NCBI GenBank assembly: GCA_946222995.1
Contig: CAMIOS010000002.1
Span: 124,001-188,000, forward strand
Direction: 5' to 3'
Length of the DNA stretch: 64,000 nt
Source of the DNA: an uncultured Enhydrobacter sp.
GTDB taxonomy: Bacteria; Pseudomonadota; Gammaproteobacteria; Pseudomonadales; Moraxellaceae
The notes beneath the pieces were generated by a model, which did not search any database, was not told the origin of the DNA, and worked only from the letters and a program-made list of their open reading frames with translations. Made by a program: the position numbers and the translations under genes. Below are positions 45,690-55,091 of this stretch, piece after piece (position 1 is the first letter of the stretch; each line of letters opens with the position of its first letter).

Positions 45690-46181
45690 GATAGCTCCTT
45701 TTTTTTGGTTTTAATATAAAAATAGTCATAAATAAAATACCACGCTTATTTGTAACTAGTTTTGACAAGTGCTAATTGATAAACGTAATCAGCCAAATAA
45801 TCATCAACTTGAACATCACAAATAAGTGATATAGTGATACCACAACCACCATGTCATAAGCAACCTTTTGTCTTATCCAACACAAAAAATGCTACAAAAA
45901 ATTGCGAAATAGGGGTGATGCTGTGGGATATATTACCCCAGTTTGATTATTAGTCTAGTTAAAAGTTTTGATAAAATAGATTGATTTTTTAAATAATTAT
46001 TTTGGTGTCTTCCTGTGACTTGACTTTATGGCAAAATAAGTGAATGTTATGAGTAGACGCTTGTTGCTTAAATCATAAAAACTGCCTATAGTAATTGGTA
46101 AGCTTCCCAGCGTCTGTCATTGATCTATCGCTGCATTGATATTTTTTAGCACTTAATCACTTAACCCATTACTATTATATT
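45690..46181. promoter_or_regulatory. Divergent ahpC-oxyR regulatory region
   Basis: These 492 AT-rich bases separate ahpC (minus) from oxyR (plus). OxyR usually binds such gaps. ATAG/CTAT elements occur but I could not find the full four-element OxyR pattern at correct spacing. No open frame or RNA gene is evident. Confidence 0.5.
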
Positions 46182-47081
46182 ATGATAACACTTCGTCAAC
46201 TTGAGTTTGCCCTAGCCGTAGCAAAATATAGACACTTTAAACGTGCGGCAGAAGCCTGTAATATTTCCCAATCTGCCCTAAGCCTTGGGATTGCCGAATT
46301 CGAAAAACAGCTTGGCACCCAAATTTTTGAGCGCAATAATAAACAAGTTTTGATTACCCCGATTGGCGAGGAAATTCTTGAACGGGCTAAGCGGATTTTT
46401 TCGGAAGTCAATGACTTGGTGACACGGGCACAAACGCACCAAACCCCACTGGCTTACCCGATGACCATTGGTATTATTCCAACCATTGCCCCATTTTTAT
46501 TGCCCAAGGTGTTGCCTGTGTTGCGCCAAGCATTTCCCACCTTTCAATTGAATGTGGTAGAGGAGCAGACCGAGCGATTGATTGAAAAAGTGCGTTACGG
46601 GGCAATTGATACCGCCATTATCGCCCTGCCTTACCCAACCGATGGACTATTAACCTTTGAATTTTGGGCAGAAGAATTTTTGGCAGTCTTTGCCCATGAC
46701 GATCCCCATGCCCAACTTACAAAAATCTCTGCCGAATCCTTGGCAAATAGCAATTTGATGCTACTGGGCGAAGGGCATTGTTTGACCGACCATGCGTTGT
46801 CCGTGTGTCATCTTGACAAACAAAAGCTAAAAAATAGCTTTAGTGAAGCCAGCCTACATACGCTGATTCAAATGGCGTTAAGCGGGATGGGAACGACCCT
46901 TATCCCACAAATGGCAAGCGAACAAATTCGCCAACAAAATCCCGATGTGGCATTGATTCCGTTGGATGAAGCTACGCCGCACCGCAGGTTGGCGTTTATC
47001 ACACGGCTCAATTACGCTCGTGTGGATGATGTGAATTTATTGGGAGGTTTATTTGCAAATGCATTAACGATAACTGCTTAA
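46182..47081 (+). CDS. oxyR: Hydrogen peroxide-sensing LysR regulator OxyR
   Basis: OxyR (299 residues) has the N-terminal winged helix-turn-helix (MITLRQLEFALAVAKYRHFKRAAEACNISQSALS). The regulatory domain carries the redox cysteine pair Cys200/Cys209 in GEGHCLTDHALSVC, with the spacing of E. coli OxyR C199/C208. Oxidation forms a disulfide and switches it on. It lies divergent from ahpC, its classic target. sbcD follows 64 bases downstream on the same strand without a terminator. Confidence 0.96.
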   Translation: MITLRQLEFALAVAKYRHFKRAAEACNISQSALSLGIAEFEKQLGTQIFERNNKQVLITPIGEEILERAKRIFSEVNDLVTRAQTHQTPLAYPMTIGIIPTIAPFLLPKVLPVLRQAFPTFQLNVVEEQTERLIEKVRYGAIDTAIIALPYPTDGLLTFEFWAEEFLAVFAHDDPHAQLTKISAESLANSNLMLLGEGHCLTDHALSVCHLDKQKLKNSFSEASLHTLIQMALSGMGTTLIPQMASEQIRQQNPDVALIPLDEATPHRRLAFITRLNYARVDDVNLLGGLFANALTITA

Positions 47082-47145
47082 TGGTGTTTACCCAGTTTTT
47101 TAATTTACTTAGCAAACGGTTAGATTGCAAACAAGTGATGGATTT

Positions 47146-48639
47146 ATGCTTACCTTACTTCATACCTCTGATTGGCACTTAGGTCGTAGACTTTATGGCA
47201 AACCTCGCTATGAGGAATTTGCCCGTTTTTTGGCTTGGCAAGTTGAGATGATTGATCGTCATCAAGTCGATGTGCTGTTAATAGCAGGCGATATTTTTGA
47301 CACCACCAGTCCAAGCAACCAAGCCCAATCGCTATATTATGATTTTTTATACAAAGTTAACCAGACCGACTGTCGTCATGTGGTGATAGTGGGGGGCAAT
47401 CATGATTCGCCAAGTTTTTTGGATGCACCAAAAGCCTTGTTAAAAGGTTTTAATATTCATGTTATCGGTAGTATCAGCGACCAGCTGGATGATGAAATTT
47501 TGATACTCACCGACGCTCAAGGCACACCGGAGATGATTATCATCGCTGTGCCGTATCTACGTGACCGAGATGTCCGCACGGTGGCAAGTGGCGAGCGACT
47601 CGATGACAAAGAAAATAAATTAATCCAAGGTATTCGCTCACATTACCAAGCGGTGACCGAGCTTGCCATTGTGCGACAACGAGCCCTTGAACAGCAAACG
47701 GGTAAAAAAATTCCCCTGATTGGTACGGGACATTTGTTTGCCGCGGGGGGCAAAACGATAGAAGATGATGGCGTGCGTGAACTGTATGTCGGCTCGCTTG
47801 CCCATGTGAGTGCCGATATTTTTGATCGTCATTTGGATTATGTGGCACTCGGGCATTTGCATGTGCCTCAGAATGTGGGCGGACAGGCACATATCCGCTA
47901 CAGTGGCTCCCCGATTGCGATGGGATTTGGCGAGGCTAGCCAGCAAAAACAAGTGCATTTGGTACGATTTGCAGTAGAACAAAAATTGGCAGAACAACCT
48001 GTTTTTCCATTAATCAGTAAGCTTTCATCCTCGCTTGTAGCCGTTCATTCATCCAGTCATCGCCATCCTCTATTGGATAAAGTGAAAAAAGCCAACCCTA
48101 CCCGTCATCAAGATACATGCGATTTTACTTTATTACTTGATGATGAACTTGGCAAAACGGCAACAACGACCCCACGTTCAACTGCCTTAGATTCGATTGA
48201 TTTGACCGAACCTTATAACTTGGTGTTACTTAGCGATACGATTTTGCTTCAATCGCTTGCGGTACCAACGTTTCAGCCTTTATTGAGTGTCAAAGGCGAT
48301 TGGCAGACCATCCAAGCCACCTTAGAGCCACTCAAAAAATCCAATCAATCCTTTTGGCTTGAAGTGATTTATGACAGCGACACGGTGATGGGTGACTTAC
48401 GAGAACGTCTCGATGCGCTGATAAAAGACAGTCAACTTGAGGTGATTCGGCTAAAAAATCTACAAATCAAAAACCACACCCTGCAAGCCCAATCTAGCAA
48501 CGAAACACTTGAAGAGCTTGATGAACAACAAGTATTTGAGCGTTGCTTAATGGCGCATAATGTGTCCGATGCACAAAAACCTGTGATGTGGGCGAGATAT
48601 TATGATGTATTGGAAAGTTTGCGAGAAAATAACTCATGA
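47146..48639 (+). CDS. sbcD: DNA repair nuclease subunit SbcD (Mre11-like)
   Basis: SbcD (497 residues) is the nuclease subunit of the SbcCD complex that cuts hairpins and protein-bound DNA ends. The phosphodiesterase motifs are in order: LHTSDWHLGR, IAGDIFDTTSPSNQA, VVIVGGNHDSPSF, IGTGHLFAAGG and DYVALGHLHVPQ. The protein is longer than in E. coli, with extra linker sequence near residues 285-345. The ATG at 47146 is preferred over an upstream TTG; GATGGA is just before it. It overlaps sbcC as ATGA. Confidence 0.95.
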   Translation: MLTLLHTSDWHLGRRLYGKPRYEEFARFLAWQVEMIDRHQVDVLLIAGDIFDTTSPSNQAQSLYYDFLYKVNQTDCRHVVIVGGNHDSPSFLDAPKALLKGFNIHVIGSISDQLDDEILILTDAQGTPEMIIIAVPYLRDRDVRTVASGERLDDKENKLIQGIRSHYQAVTELAIVRQRALEQQTGKKIPLIGTGHLFAAGGKTIEDDGVRELYVGSLAHVSADIFDRHLDYVALGHLHVPQNVGGQAHIRYSGSPIAMGFGEASQQKQVHLVRFAVEQKLAEQPVFPLISKLSSSLVAVHSSSHRHPLLDKVKKANPTRHQDTCDFTLLLDDELGKTATTTPRSTALDSIDLTEPYNLVLLSDTILLQSLAVPTFQPLLSVKGDWQTIQATLEPLKKSNQSFWLEVIYDSDTVMGDLRERLDALIKDSQLEVIRLKNLQIKNHTLQAQSSNETLEELDEQQVFERCLMAHNVSDAQKPVMWARYYDVLESLRENNS

Positions 48640-51600
48640 GAATTCTAAAACTGCGTTTTGCAAACCTAAATTCGTTGGTAGGTGAATGGCAAATTGACTT
48701 TACCGCGTCTGCTTACACTGATAACGGTATTTTTGCCATTACAGGGGCAACAGGGGCGGGTAAAAGTACCATTTTGGATGCGATTTGTTTGGCATTGTAT
48801 GGGGCAACGCCACGCTTAGGCGATATTACCAAAAGCAAAAATGACTTGATGTCACGCCATACCCTCGATTGTTTTAGCGAAGTGATTTTTGCTACCCAGA
48901 CAGGCAGTTACCGTTGCCAATGGACACAACGTCGAGCCAAAAAAACCGGCACATTGCAGGCACCCAAACACGAAATCGCAGAATACCTTGATGCCGATAA
49001 AGACGGCAAACTCATTGAAGAAAAAGCAACTCGTACTAAACAAAAAGTCGAAGAAATCACCGGCATGGATTTTTATCGTTTTACCCGTGCCATGTTGCTT
49101 GCTCAAGGCAGTTTTGCCGCCTTTTTACAAGCATCAAGTGATGAGCGCTCGCCCATTCTTGAGCAAATCACGGGCACCGAAATTTACAGCGAAATTTCCA
49201 AAAAAGTGCATGAATTTAAAACCACCAGCGACAATGATTTAAAGTCCGCGCAAGCCAAACTCTCGGGCATGTCTATATTATCAAGCCAGGAAGAACAAGC
49301 CCTCATCGAGCAACAAGATAAATTACAGACACAGTTAAATAACACAAACTTAAAGATAGACAATCTAGAAGCAGATAAAGTTTGGCAAACCAGTTTAAGC
49401 GATTGTCGGGCACAAATTGCCATCCTTAGCCAACAAAAATTGGATCTACAAAAAAAAATCACTGAATTTGCTCCACAACAAATCCGCCTACAACGAGCAA
49501 CCAAGGCCCTTACACTGTCGGCACCAGCGACCGAATTAAGCTTGATGACCAAACAGCTCACGCAGCAAACCCAAGATTTGGCAAATCTCAAACAACAACG
49601 CCCTACTCTACGAGCCCACTACCAAATGGCCGAGCGGCAACTTGCGGATGACTATACCACATTACAGACGGCTGAAAATGCCTTGCTCATAGCGCAACCG
49701 TTATTAAATCAAGTCCGAGAGCTCGACAGCCAACGCCAACAGCAGCAGCAGCAATTACAAGAAATCAATGCGTCAATCCAAGCGCTAAACCAGCAAATTA
49801 GCAAGAATAATCTGGCATTAACGCAACAAAAGCAGCAGCAACAGCACTATCAAAAGCAGCAGCAACAGTTATTAAGTGAGCAGCAAGCCAATCCCAATGT
49901 TGATGAAATGACAAAAACATTGGCAATACTGCCTGAATTAAATACCACACTCGCTACCTTAGAACAAGAAAAGGTTAATCTGACCGCTGAACACCAACAA
50001 CTACAACAACAGCATGAAAACGATAAAAAGCAGGCTCAAATTTTTTTGCAGAATTTGTCTGGGCTTGAACATGAACTGACTGCTGCCAAAGCCGAACAGC
50101 AGGCGCTTGAGCAAACTTTAAACCACTTAAGCGATGGTCAAAGTATTACCGCCCTACGCCAATCCCATGAACAGCTTTGGCTACAACAAAATCACGTCAC
50201 CGCCATTAAGCATGCGCTGGATGAATGGCAACACAATTATCACCAGTATCTCGAACATCAAAAGGAGTATGCCCAAGCGACTACCCAACTTACCGCACTT
50301 GAACAACGCTTACAACAAGTGTCTAATGACTATCAACACACCCAACAACAGGTAGAGACATTAGAACAAAATGTTCAGCTACTTAATCAAATTGAGGATT
50401 TTACACAACGACGTCAACACCTTATTCACGGCGAGCCTTGCCCTTTGTGCGGATCGACTGAGCACCCGTTTGTCAAAGATCCCACCGTTACCCAACAGGC
50501 TAGCCAATCTAGACAAAAATTGTCAGATACCAAATACCAATTATCTCAGCTTGAGGCGGCGTTACGTCATTTGGGTATTGAGCAAAATAATTGCGTTAAT
50601 CGCCAGCAGTTTTTACAACAACAAAATGCGCAATTAGCCCAAAAAAACCAACAGCTGATTCAGCGTATCGACAGTGATTTATCGGCATTGCCCAACGCCC
50701 AAGCTTTAAGCCAAACATGGCATACTTTGCGAAGTCATAGCAATAATGCCCAATCAAGTCTTGCTAATGCCAAGCTTGATATCAGCATACAGAATATCAA
50801 ACAGAATACCAATGACTTTTCCCATCAACTTGGGCGTTACGATCAAGGCATCAGCGAGCAATCCACCCTGCTACAACAACGTCTAGCTGATTTTGAAGCT
50901 CAGCAAAACGCCTATCACACTCTCCAAAAGCACATAGCCAGTTTATCTGAACGCTATAATCAACAACACAATCAACAAACGTCACTCAGTAGTCGACAGC
51001 AACGTGATATTGAGCGTATTGAGCAGCTTGGTCATTTATTGACGGCAAATGCCGAACACACAAGCCACCTACAACAGCGCATTACTGGGTTACTGTTACC
51101 ATTTAATGCGCAATTGTCCCTGCATTTTTCTGCAGATATTGCGCTTAATCAACAAGCCGTTGGCGGGTATATTGATAGATTACAACAACATTGTGATGAT
51201 GTTCGACAGTGTGAGCAACGCCTTGCTACCTTGACTGAACAAATCAACAAGACGCATACCAACCTTGCAAGTTTATCAAGCCAGCAACAAAGCCTAACTG
51301 CCCAATTACAGCAAGCACAGCAAAAGCAACAGAGCGTGACTGCCACCTTACAACAACTGACCGAGGAACGTTGGCAAAAATTTGGCGATAAGACCATCAA
51401 CGCCGAAGAAAATCGCTTAAATGATGCCAAAAATCAAGCGTTTGACACATGGCGAGCCAGTGAACATGCCTTAAATCAATTAACCCAGCGACTGACCCTT
51501 ATTAATACACAAATTGACAACTTAACCACCCGTATTGACCAATTACAGACTTCGCAACATGATTTGCAACAGCAGTTGCATAAGCGGTTAGTGGCGGTAG

Positions 51601-52451
51601 GATTTTTGGATTATGCGGATTTTGAATCGGCAAACTTGTCTGATCACGAGCGTGAACAACTTCAGCAAGCTGCCAATCAACTTTCTGAGCAACAACAACG
51701 CAATGATAGCCTGCTACAGCAAGCCAAGGCCCAAGAACAGCATTTGCTTGCCAGTCCTCGTAGCGAGCTTTCGCTGGCTCAAATTATGGCATCACTGAAT
51801 ACAGAGCAACAGACTTTAAGTCAGTTGCAACAAGCGTTTGGCGCGGTGGAGCAGTCAATCAAAGCCAACCAACAGCTAAAAGCGACCCAAGCCAACCTAA
51901 TTGCGATCATCGAACAAAAAGCCCAATATGCCAAAGAATGGAAAGATTTACACGACTTAATCGGCTCAAGCGATGGTAAAAAATTTCGCAATTTTGCCCA
52001 AGGGTTGACCTTCAACATCATGATAAACCATGCCAATGAACAGCTTAAAAAAATGAGTGACCGCTACCTATTGCTAGCTGACCGCAAAGAACCGCTTATG
52101 CTCAATGTGCTGGATAACTACCAAGGCGGCGAGATCCGTACCAGTAAAAATTTATCGGGTGGTGAGAGTTTTATTATCAGTCTAGCGTTAGCATTAGGGC
52201 TATCGAATATGGCAAGTCATCGCATGCAGGTCGATTCGCTATTTTTGGATGAAGGCTTTGGCACACTCGATGAAGATGCCCTAGATACAGCGTTAGATAC
52301 ACTCACAACCCTTCAGCAATCTGGCAAATTAATCGGGGTAATTTCGCATATTCAAGCGTTAAAAGATAGAATTAGCAACCAAATCCAAGTGGTACCTCAG
52401 ACCGGCGGGGTCAGTAAAATCAGTGGTGCGGGGGTGAGTAAAATAGCGTAA
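48636..52451 (+). CDS. sbcC: DNA repair ATPase SbcC (Rad50-like)
   Basis: SbcC (1271 residues) is the SMC-like ATPase of SbcCD. The Walker A GATGAGKST is at residues 37-45. Two long coiled coils flank a zinc hook, CPLC at residues 602-605. The C-terminal part has the signature LSGGESF and Walker B LFLDEGFGTLD (Asp1205/Glu1206). The coiled coils are very rich in Gln, with several runs of four to five Gln. The first base of the gene overlaps the sbcD stop (ATGA), so translation is coupled. Confidence 0.96.
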   Translation: MRILKLRFANLNSLVGEWQIDFTASAYTDNGIFAITGATGAGKSTILDAICLALYGATPRLGDITKSKNDLMSRHTLDCFSEVIFATQTGSYRCQWTQRRAKKTGTLQAPKHEIAEYLDADKDGKLIEEKATRTKQKVEEITGMDFYRFTRAMLLAQGSFAAFLQASSDERSPILEQITGTEIYSEISKKVHEFKTTSDNDLKSAQAKLSGMSILSSQEEQALIEQQDKLQTQLNNTNLKIDNLEADKVWQTSLSDCRAQIAILSQQKLDLQKKITEFAPQQIRLQRATKALTLSAPATELSLMTKQLTQQTQDLANLKQQRPTLRAHYQMAERQLADDYTTLQTAENALLIAQPLLNQVRELDSQRQQQQQQLQEINASIQALNQQISKNNLALTQQKQQQQHYQKQQQQLLSEQQANPNVDEMTKTLAILPELNTTLATLEQEKVNLTAEHQQLQQQHENDKKQAQIFLQNLSGLEHELTAAKAEQQALEQTLNHLSDGQSITALRQSHEQLWLQQNHVTAIKHALDEWQHNYHQYLEHQKEYAQATTQLTALEQRLQQVSNDYQHTQQQVETLEQNVQLLNQIEDFTQRRQHLIHGEPCPLCGSTEHPFVKDPTVTQQASQSRQKLSDTKYQLSQLEAALRHLGIEQNNCVNRQQFLQQQNAQLAQKNQQLIQRIDSDLSALPNAQALSQTWHTLRSHSNNAQSSLANAKLDISIQNIKQNTNDFSHQLGRYDQGISEQSTLLQQRLADFEAQQNAYHTLQKHIASLSERYNQQHNQQTSLSSRQQRDIERIEQLGHLLTANAEHTSHLQQRITGLLLPFNAQLSLHFSADIALNQQAVGGYIDRLQQHCDDVRQCEQRLATLTEQINKTHTNLASLSSQQQSLTAQLQQAQQKQQSVTATLQQLTEERWQKFGDKTINAEENRLNDAKNQAFDTWRASEHALNQLTQRLTLINTQIDNLTTRIDQLQTSQHDLQQQLHKRLVAVGFLDYADFESANLSDHEREQLQQAANQLSEQQQRNDSLLQQAKAQEQHLLASPRSELSLAQIMASLNTEQQTLSQLQQAFGAVEQSIKANQQLKATQANLIAIIEQKAQYAKEWKDLHDLIGSSDGKKFRNFAQGLTFNIMINHANEQLKKMSDRYLLLADRKEPLMLNVLDNYQGGEIRTSKNLSGGESFIISLALALGLSNMASHRMQVDSLFLDEGFGTLDEDALDTALDTLTTLQQSGKLIGVISHIQALKDRISNQIQVVPQTGGVSKISGAGVSKIA

Positions 52452-52566
52452 CCCATAAAGCAAATGATATGGTTAAAAATCTTATATTGAGGCTTTTCCC
52501 ATATCTCAACAGATCACGTTATAATGCTGCCTTTGCTAAAGTTGAGTCAACGTTGGGTCACGCTAT

Positions 52567-53493
52567 ATGCTTGAGAGTTTGTTATCATTGTTTTTGATTT
52601 TAACACCATTGGTGGTTGGTTTTTTTATTCCTTTTCCAAAGGCCTGGCTAGGCATTGTCGAGCAAATTTTAGGCAAATTGGTGTTGGTGATTTTATTTTT
52701 TATTGGTCTGTCCCTCTCGCTCGTACCTAACCTTGCTTCGCAGCTCGATGTGATCGTGATTAATGTGGCAGTCTTAGTGGTTTGTTGTTTGGGAATTGGG
52801 ATGGTGGGTCTGGTTTGGCTCGATAAACACCATCCGTGGCAACGACCCACACAATCAGCGACCACGACCCGTACTAATATTTGGGGCAGTATGACCCAAC
52901 CGATTGTCGTCATCATTGGGTTTATAGTTGGCAAGCTTTTAGAAGCCTCTGTCTTATTTGAGCAGCTGATGGTTCATATCGACACCCTGATCAAAGGGCT
53001 GCTGATGGGGCTTATTTTGCTTGTTGGATTGCAGTTATCACATTCGGGTATGACCCTGCGAGAGGTACTGTTTAATAAACGCGGCGTGCAAGTGAGCTTC
53101 TTTTTTTGTCTTTGGGTAGCGATTGGGGGTATCGTTTTTGGACTTGTGATGCCAAATGTGACTGTGATGCAAGGCTTGGCATTGTCTTCGGGTTATGGTT
53201 GGTATTCGTTATCAGGCATTGTGATGACTGATAAATATGGGGCAATTTGGGGCAGTGTGGCATTGCTTAATGACTTGATACGTGAGTTTTTGGCATTGGC
53301 ATTGATTCCCATGTTAATGAAAAATTATCCCAGTACCGCCATTGGGCTTGGGGGAGTGACCACGATGGATTTTACCTTGCCGGTGATTCAAGCCTCAGGC
53401 GGTAATGAAGTCATCCCGCTTGCCATGAGTTTTGGCTTTATCGTGAATATTTTATCGCCTGTGCTGATGGTAGTATTTTCGAGTTTTGGCTAA
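52567..53493 (+). CDS. lysO: LysO-family (DUF340) lysine exporter
   Basis: The 308-residue membrane protein has about eight segments. The C-terminal half carries the conserved family run ALSSGYGWYSLSGIVMTDKYGAIWGSVALLNDLIREFLALALIPMLM, with the buried Gly-Trp-Tyr-Ser and the Asn-Asp-x-x-Arg-Glu residues. LysO (YbjE) exports lysine and thialysine in E. coli. The family match is good; the substrate is inferred from the family. The ATG at 52567 is 115 bases after sbcC. Its stop overlaps the T-run of a minus-strand terminator. Confidence 0.87.
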   Translation: MLESLLSLFLILTPLVVGFFIPFPKAWLGIVEQILGKLVLVILFFIGLSLSLVPNLASQLDVIVINVAVLVVCCLGIGMVGLVWLDKHHPWQRPTQSATTTRTNIWGSMTQPIVVIIGFIVGKLLEASVLFEQLMVHIDTLIKGLLMGLILLVGLQLSHSGMTLREVLFNKRGVQVSFFFCLWVAIGGIVFGLVMPNVTVMQGLALSSGYGWYSLSGIVMTDKYGAIWGSVALLNDLIREFLALALIPMLMKNYPSTAIGLGGVTTMDFTLPVIQASGGNEVIPLAMSFGFIVNILSPVLMVVFSSFG

Positions 53494-53517
53494 AAAACGC
53501 CAATATTTTTATTGGCG
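53492..53517 (-). terminator. Terminator downstream of the ohr remnant
   Basis: CGCCAATA (53498-53505) pairs with TATTGGCG (53510-53517), loop TTTT. On the minus strand it is followed by T6 (53497-53492). It lies about 40 bases past the ohr remnant's stop and probably once served the intact gene. It also overlaps the lysO stop. Confidence 0.75.
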
Positions 53518-53557
53518 CTTAAAAGCGGCGCTTTGTTAAGGCTGCACTGGTATGCAC

Positions 53558-53728
53558 TTAATTGACAATTTCAGCGGTCACTTTCATTTCGATATTGCCT
53601 TGAGTGGCTCTGGAATATGGGCAAATTTGATGCGCCTTTTCGACAATCGCTTGTACCTCTTGAGCCGACAAATCAGTATTTTTGGCGATCACATGGATTT
53701 CCCCACCCAAGAATTTGATAAAGTTGTG
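53558..53728 (-). pseudogene. ohr: C-terminal remnant of an Ohr/OsmC organic hydroperoxide resistance gene
   Basis: A 56-residue frame reads GGEIHVIAKNTDLSAQEVQ, then AHQICPYSRATQGNIE and a stop. This is the characteristic C-terminus of Ohr/OsmC proteins, including the second catalytic Cys of the CPYS motif. The N-terminal two thirds, with the first catalytic Cys, are missing. The frame upstream closes at TGA (53731-53729). AAGGACAG and an ATG (53732) lie just outside but in another frame. The fragment is too short to be functional. It sits in the peroxide-defence neighbourhood between lysO and nemA. Confidence 0.85.
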
Positions 53729-53806
53729 TCATAGTACTGTCCTTTTTATATATTGATGAATCACGGATTTTGCTTAAGCTTTTGCTTGGTTGATTTTGTC
53801 TTAGGC

Positions 53807-54952
53807 TTACGAGGTGACTTGTTCTAAGGTCGGGTAATCGGTATAGCCTGTTGCGCCCTTGGCATACACGGTATGCTCTTGGTATTTGTTAAGCGGGGCA
53901 TTTTGTTCAATCCGTTTGACCAAATCGGGATTGGCAATAAAATTACGTCCAAAAGCAACCGCATCTATCAGCCCTTCTTTAATCAGTTTATCACCTTTTT
54001 CGGCAGTATACGCGCCGGCGCCAATAATCACGCCTCGATACGCAGCTCGGATTTGCTCACGAAACGCCTGAGTTAAGGGTTTACCGCCTGCCCAGTCTGG
54101 TTCTGAAATATGCAAATACGCCAAATTAAACCCATCAATCATTTTGATAATGGTTAGTGCATCTTGTTCTGAACCTGCTGCCACACCATTGAACATGCCC
54201 AAGGGCGAAACACGAATACCGACACGCGCTGACCCAATGGCATTGGTCACGGCGGTCAATACTTCGTTTAAAAATCGCATCCGATTTTCAAGAGTACCAC
54301 CGTATTCATCGGTACGTTGGTTGACGCTGTCGTATAAAAATTGGTGAATTAAATAGCCGTGTGCGGCATGAATTTCGACAAAATCCATACCCGCTTGCAT
54401 AGCATTACGTGCCGCTTGCGCAAAATCGTCCACAGTTTGTTTAATTTCAAAGGTACTCATGGCACGAGCGGGTGTGGTTTGTTCTCGATAAATGTTGCCA
54501 TCTGCATCTTTAAGCGAGGTACGCACCCGTTTGCCCAAATCCACCGCAGAGGCGGACATTGGTTTGGCATGACCGGGCTGCAAGCTTGCATGCGACACTA
54601 AGCCTGTATGCCATAGCTGCATACCCATGTGCCCGCCTTTGGCATGCACACTATCGGTGATCATTTTCCAGCCCGCAATTTGAGCGGCATTGAAAATGCC
54701 TGGCGCGCCCGCATAGCCTTTAGATTCCGGCGAGATATCGGTCGCTTCCGTGATAATCATGCCGGCTGTGGCGCGCTGGGTATAATATTCTGCCATTAAT
54801 GCATTAGGCAGTCCACCAATATTTTTTTTACCACCTACCGTGTTCTCGGGTAAATCGTCACTGCGTAAACGTGTCAATGGGGCCATAATCACACGGTTTG
54901 GCAGTCGTACATTGCCAATGGTGATGGGGGATAAAAGTGAAGAATAAGCCAT
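53807..54952 (-). CDS. nemA: Old Yellow Enzyme-family reductase (NemA-like)
   Basis: The 381-residue FMN enzyme has the N-terminal LLSPITIGNVRLPNRVIMAPLTRLR and MGMQLWHTGLVSH. The substrate-binding DFVEIHAAHGYLIHQFL carries the histidine pair typical of the OYE family. AVAFGRNFIANPDLV ends the FMN site. NemA-type enzymes reduce N-ethylmaleimide, enones and nitro compounds with NADPH. AAGGA precedes the start. It lies directly upstream of the ohr remnant on the same strand, consistent with an electrophile or peroxide defence unit. Confidence 0.93.
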   Translation of the reverse strand: MAYSSLLSPITIGNVRLPNRVIMAPLTRLRSDDLPENTVGGKKNIGGLPNALMAEYYTQRATAGMIITEATDISPESKGYAGAPGIFNAAQIAGWKMITDSVHAKGGHMGMQLWHTGLVSHASLQPGHAKPMSASAVDLGKRVRTSLKDADGNIYREQTTPARAMSTFEIKQTVDDFAQAARNAMQAGMDFVEIHAAHGYLIHQFLYDSVNQRTDEYGGTLENRMRFLNEVLTAVTNAIGSARVGIRVSPLGMFNGVAAGSEQDALTIIKMIDGFNLAYLHISEPDWAGGKPLTQAFREQIRAAYRGVIIGAGAYTAEKGDKLIKEGLIDAVAFGRNFIANPDLVKRIEQNAPLNKYQEHTVYAKGATGYTDYPTLEQVTS

Positions 54953-55091
54953 TATTTTTTTCCTTATTGTGATATTAGCTTGTTATCGTTGAGACTTAAG
55001 CGAAACTTAAGCCATCGTTGTCTAGCCTACCAATTTTTAGGACAAATTACCGTTTTCGTTTGTTGATAATTTTATGACTTAACGTTGGAGG

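Noticed and set aside
45690..46181. Full OxyR binding site
   Set aside because: ATAG/CTAT pieces occur but not with the four-element spacing.
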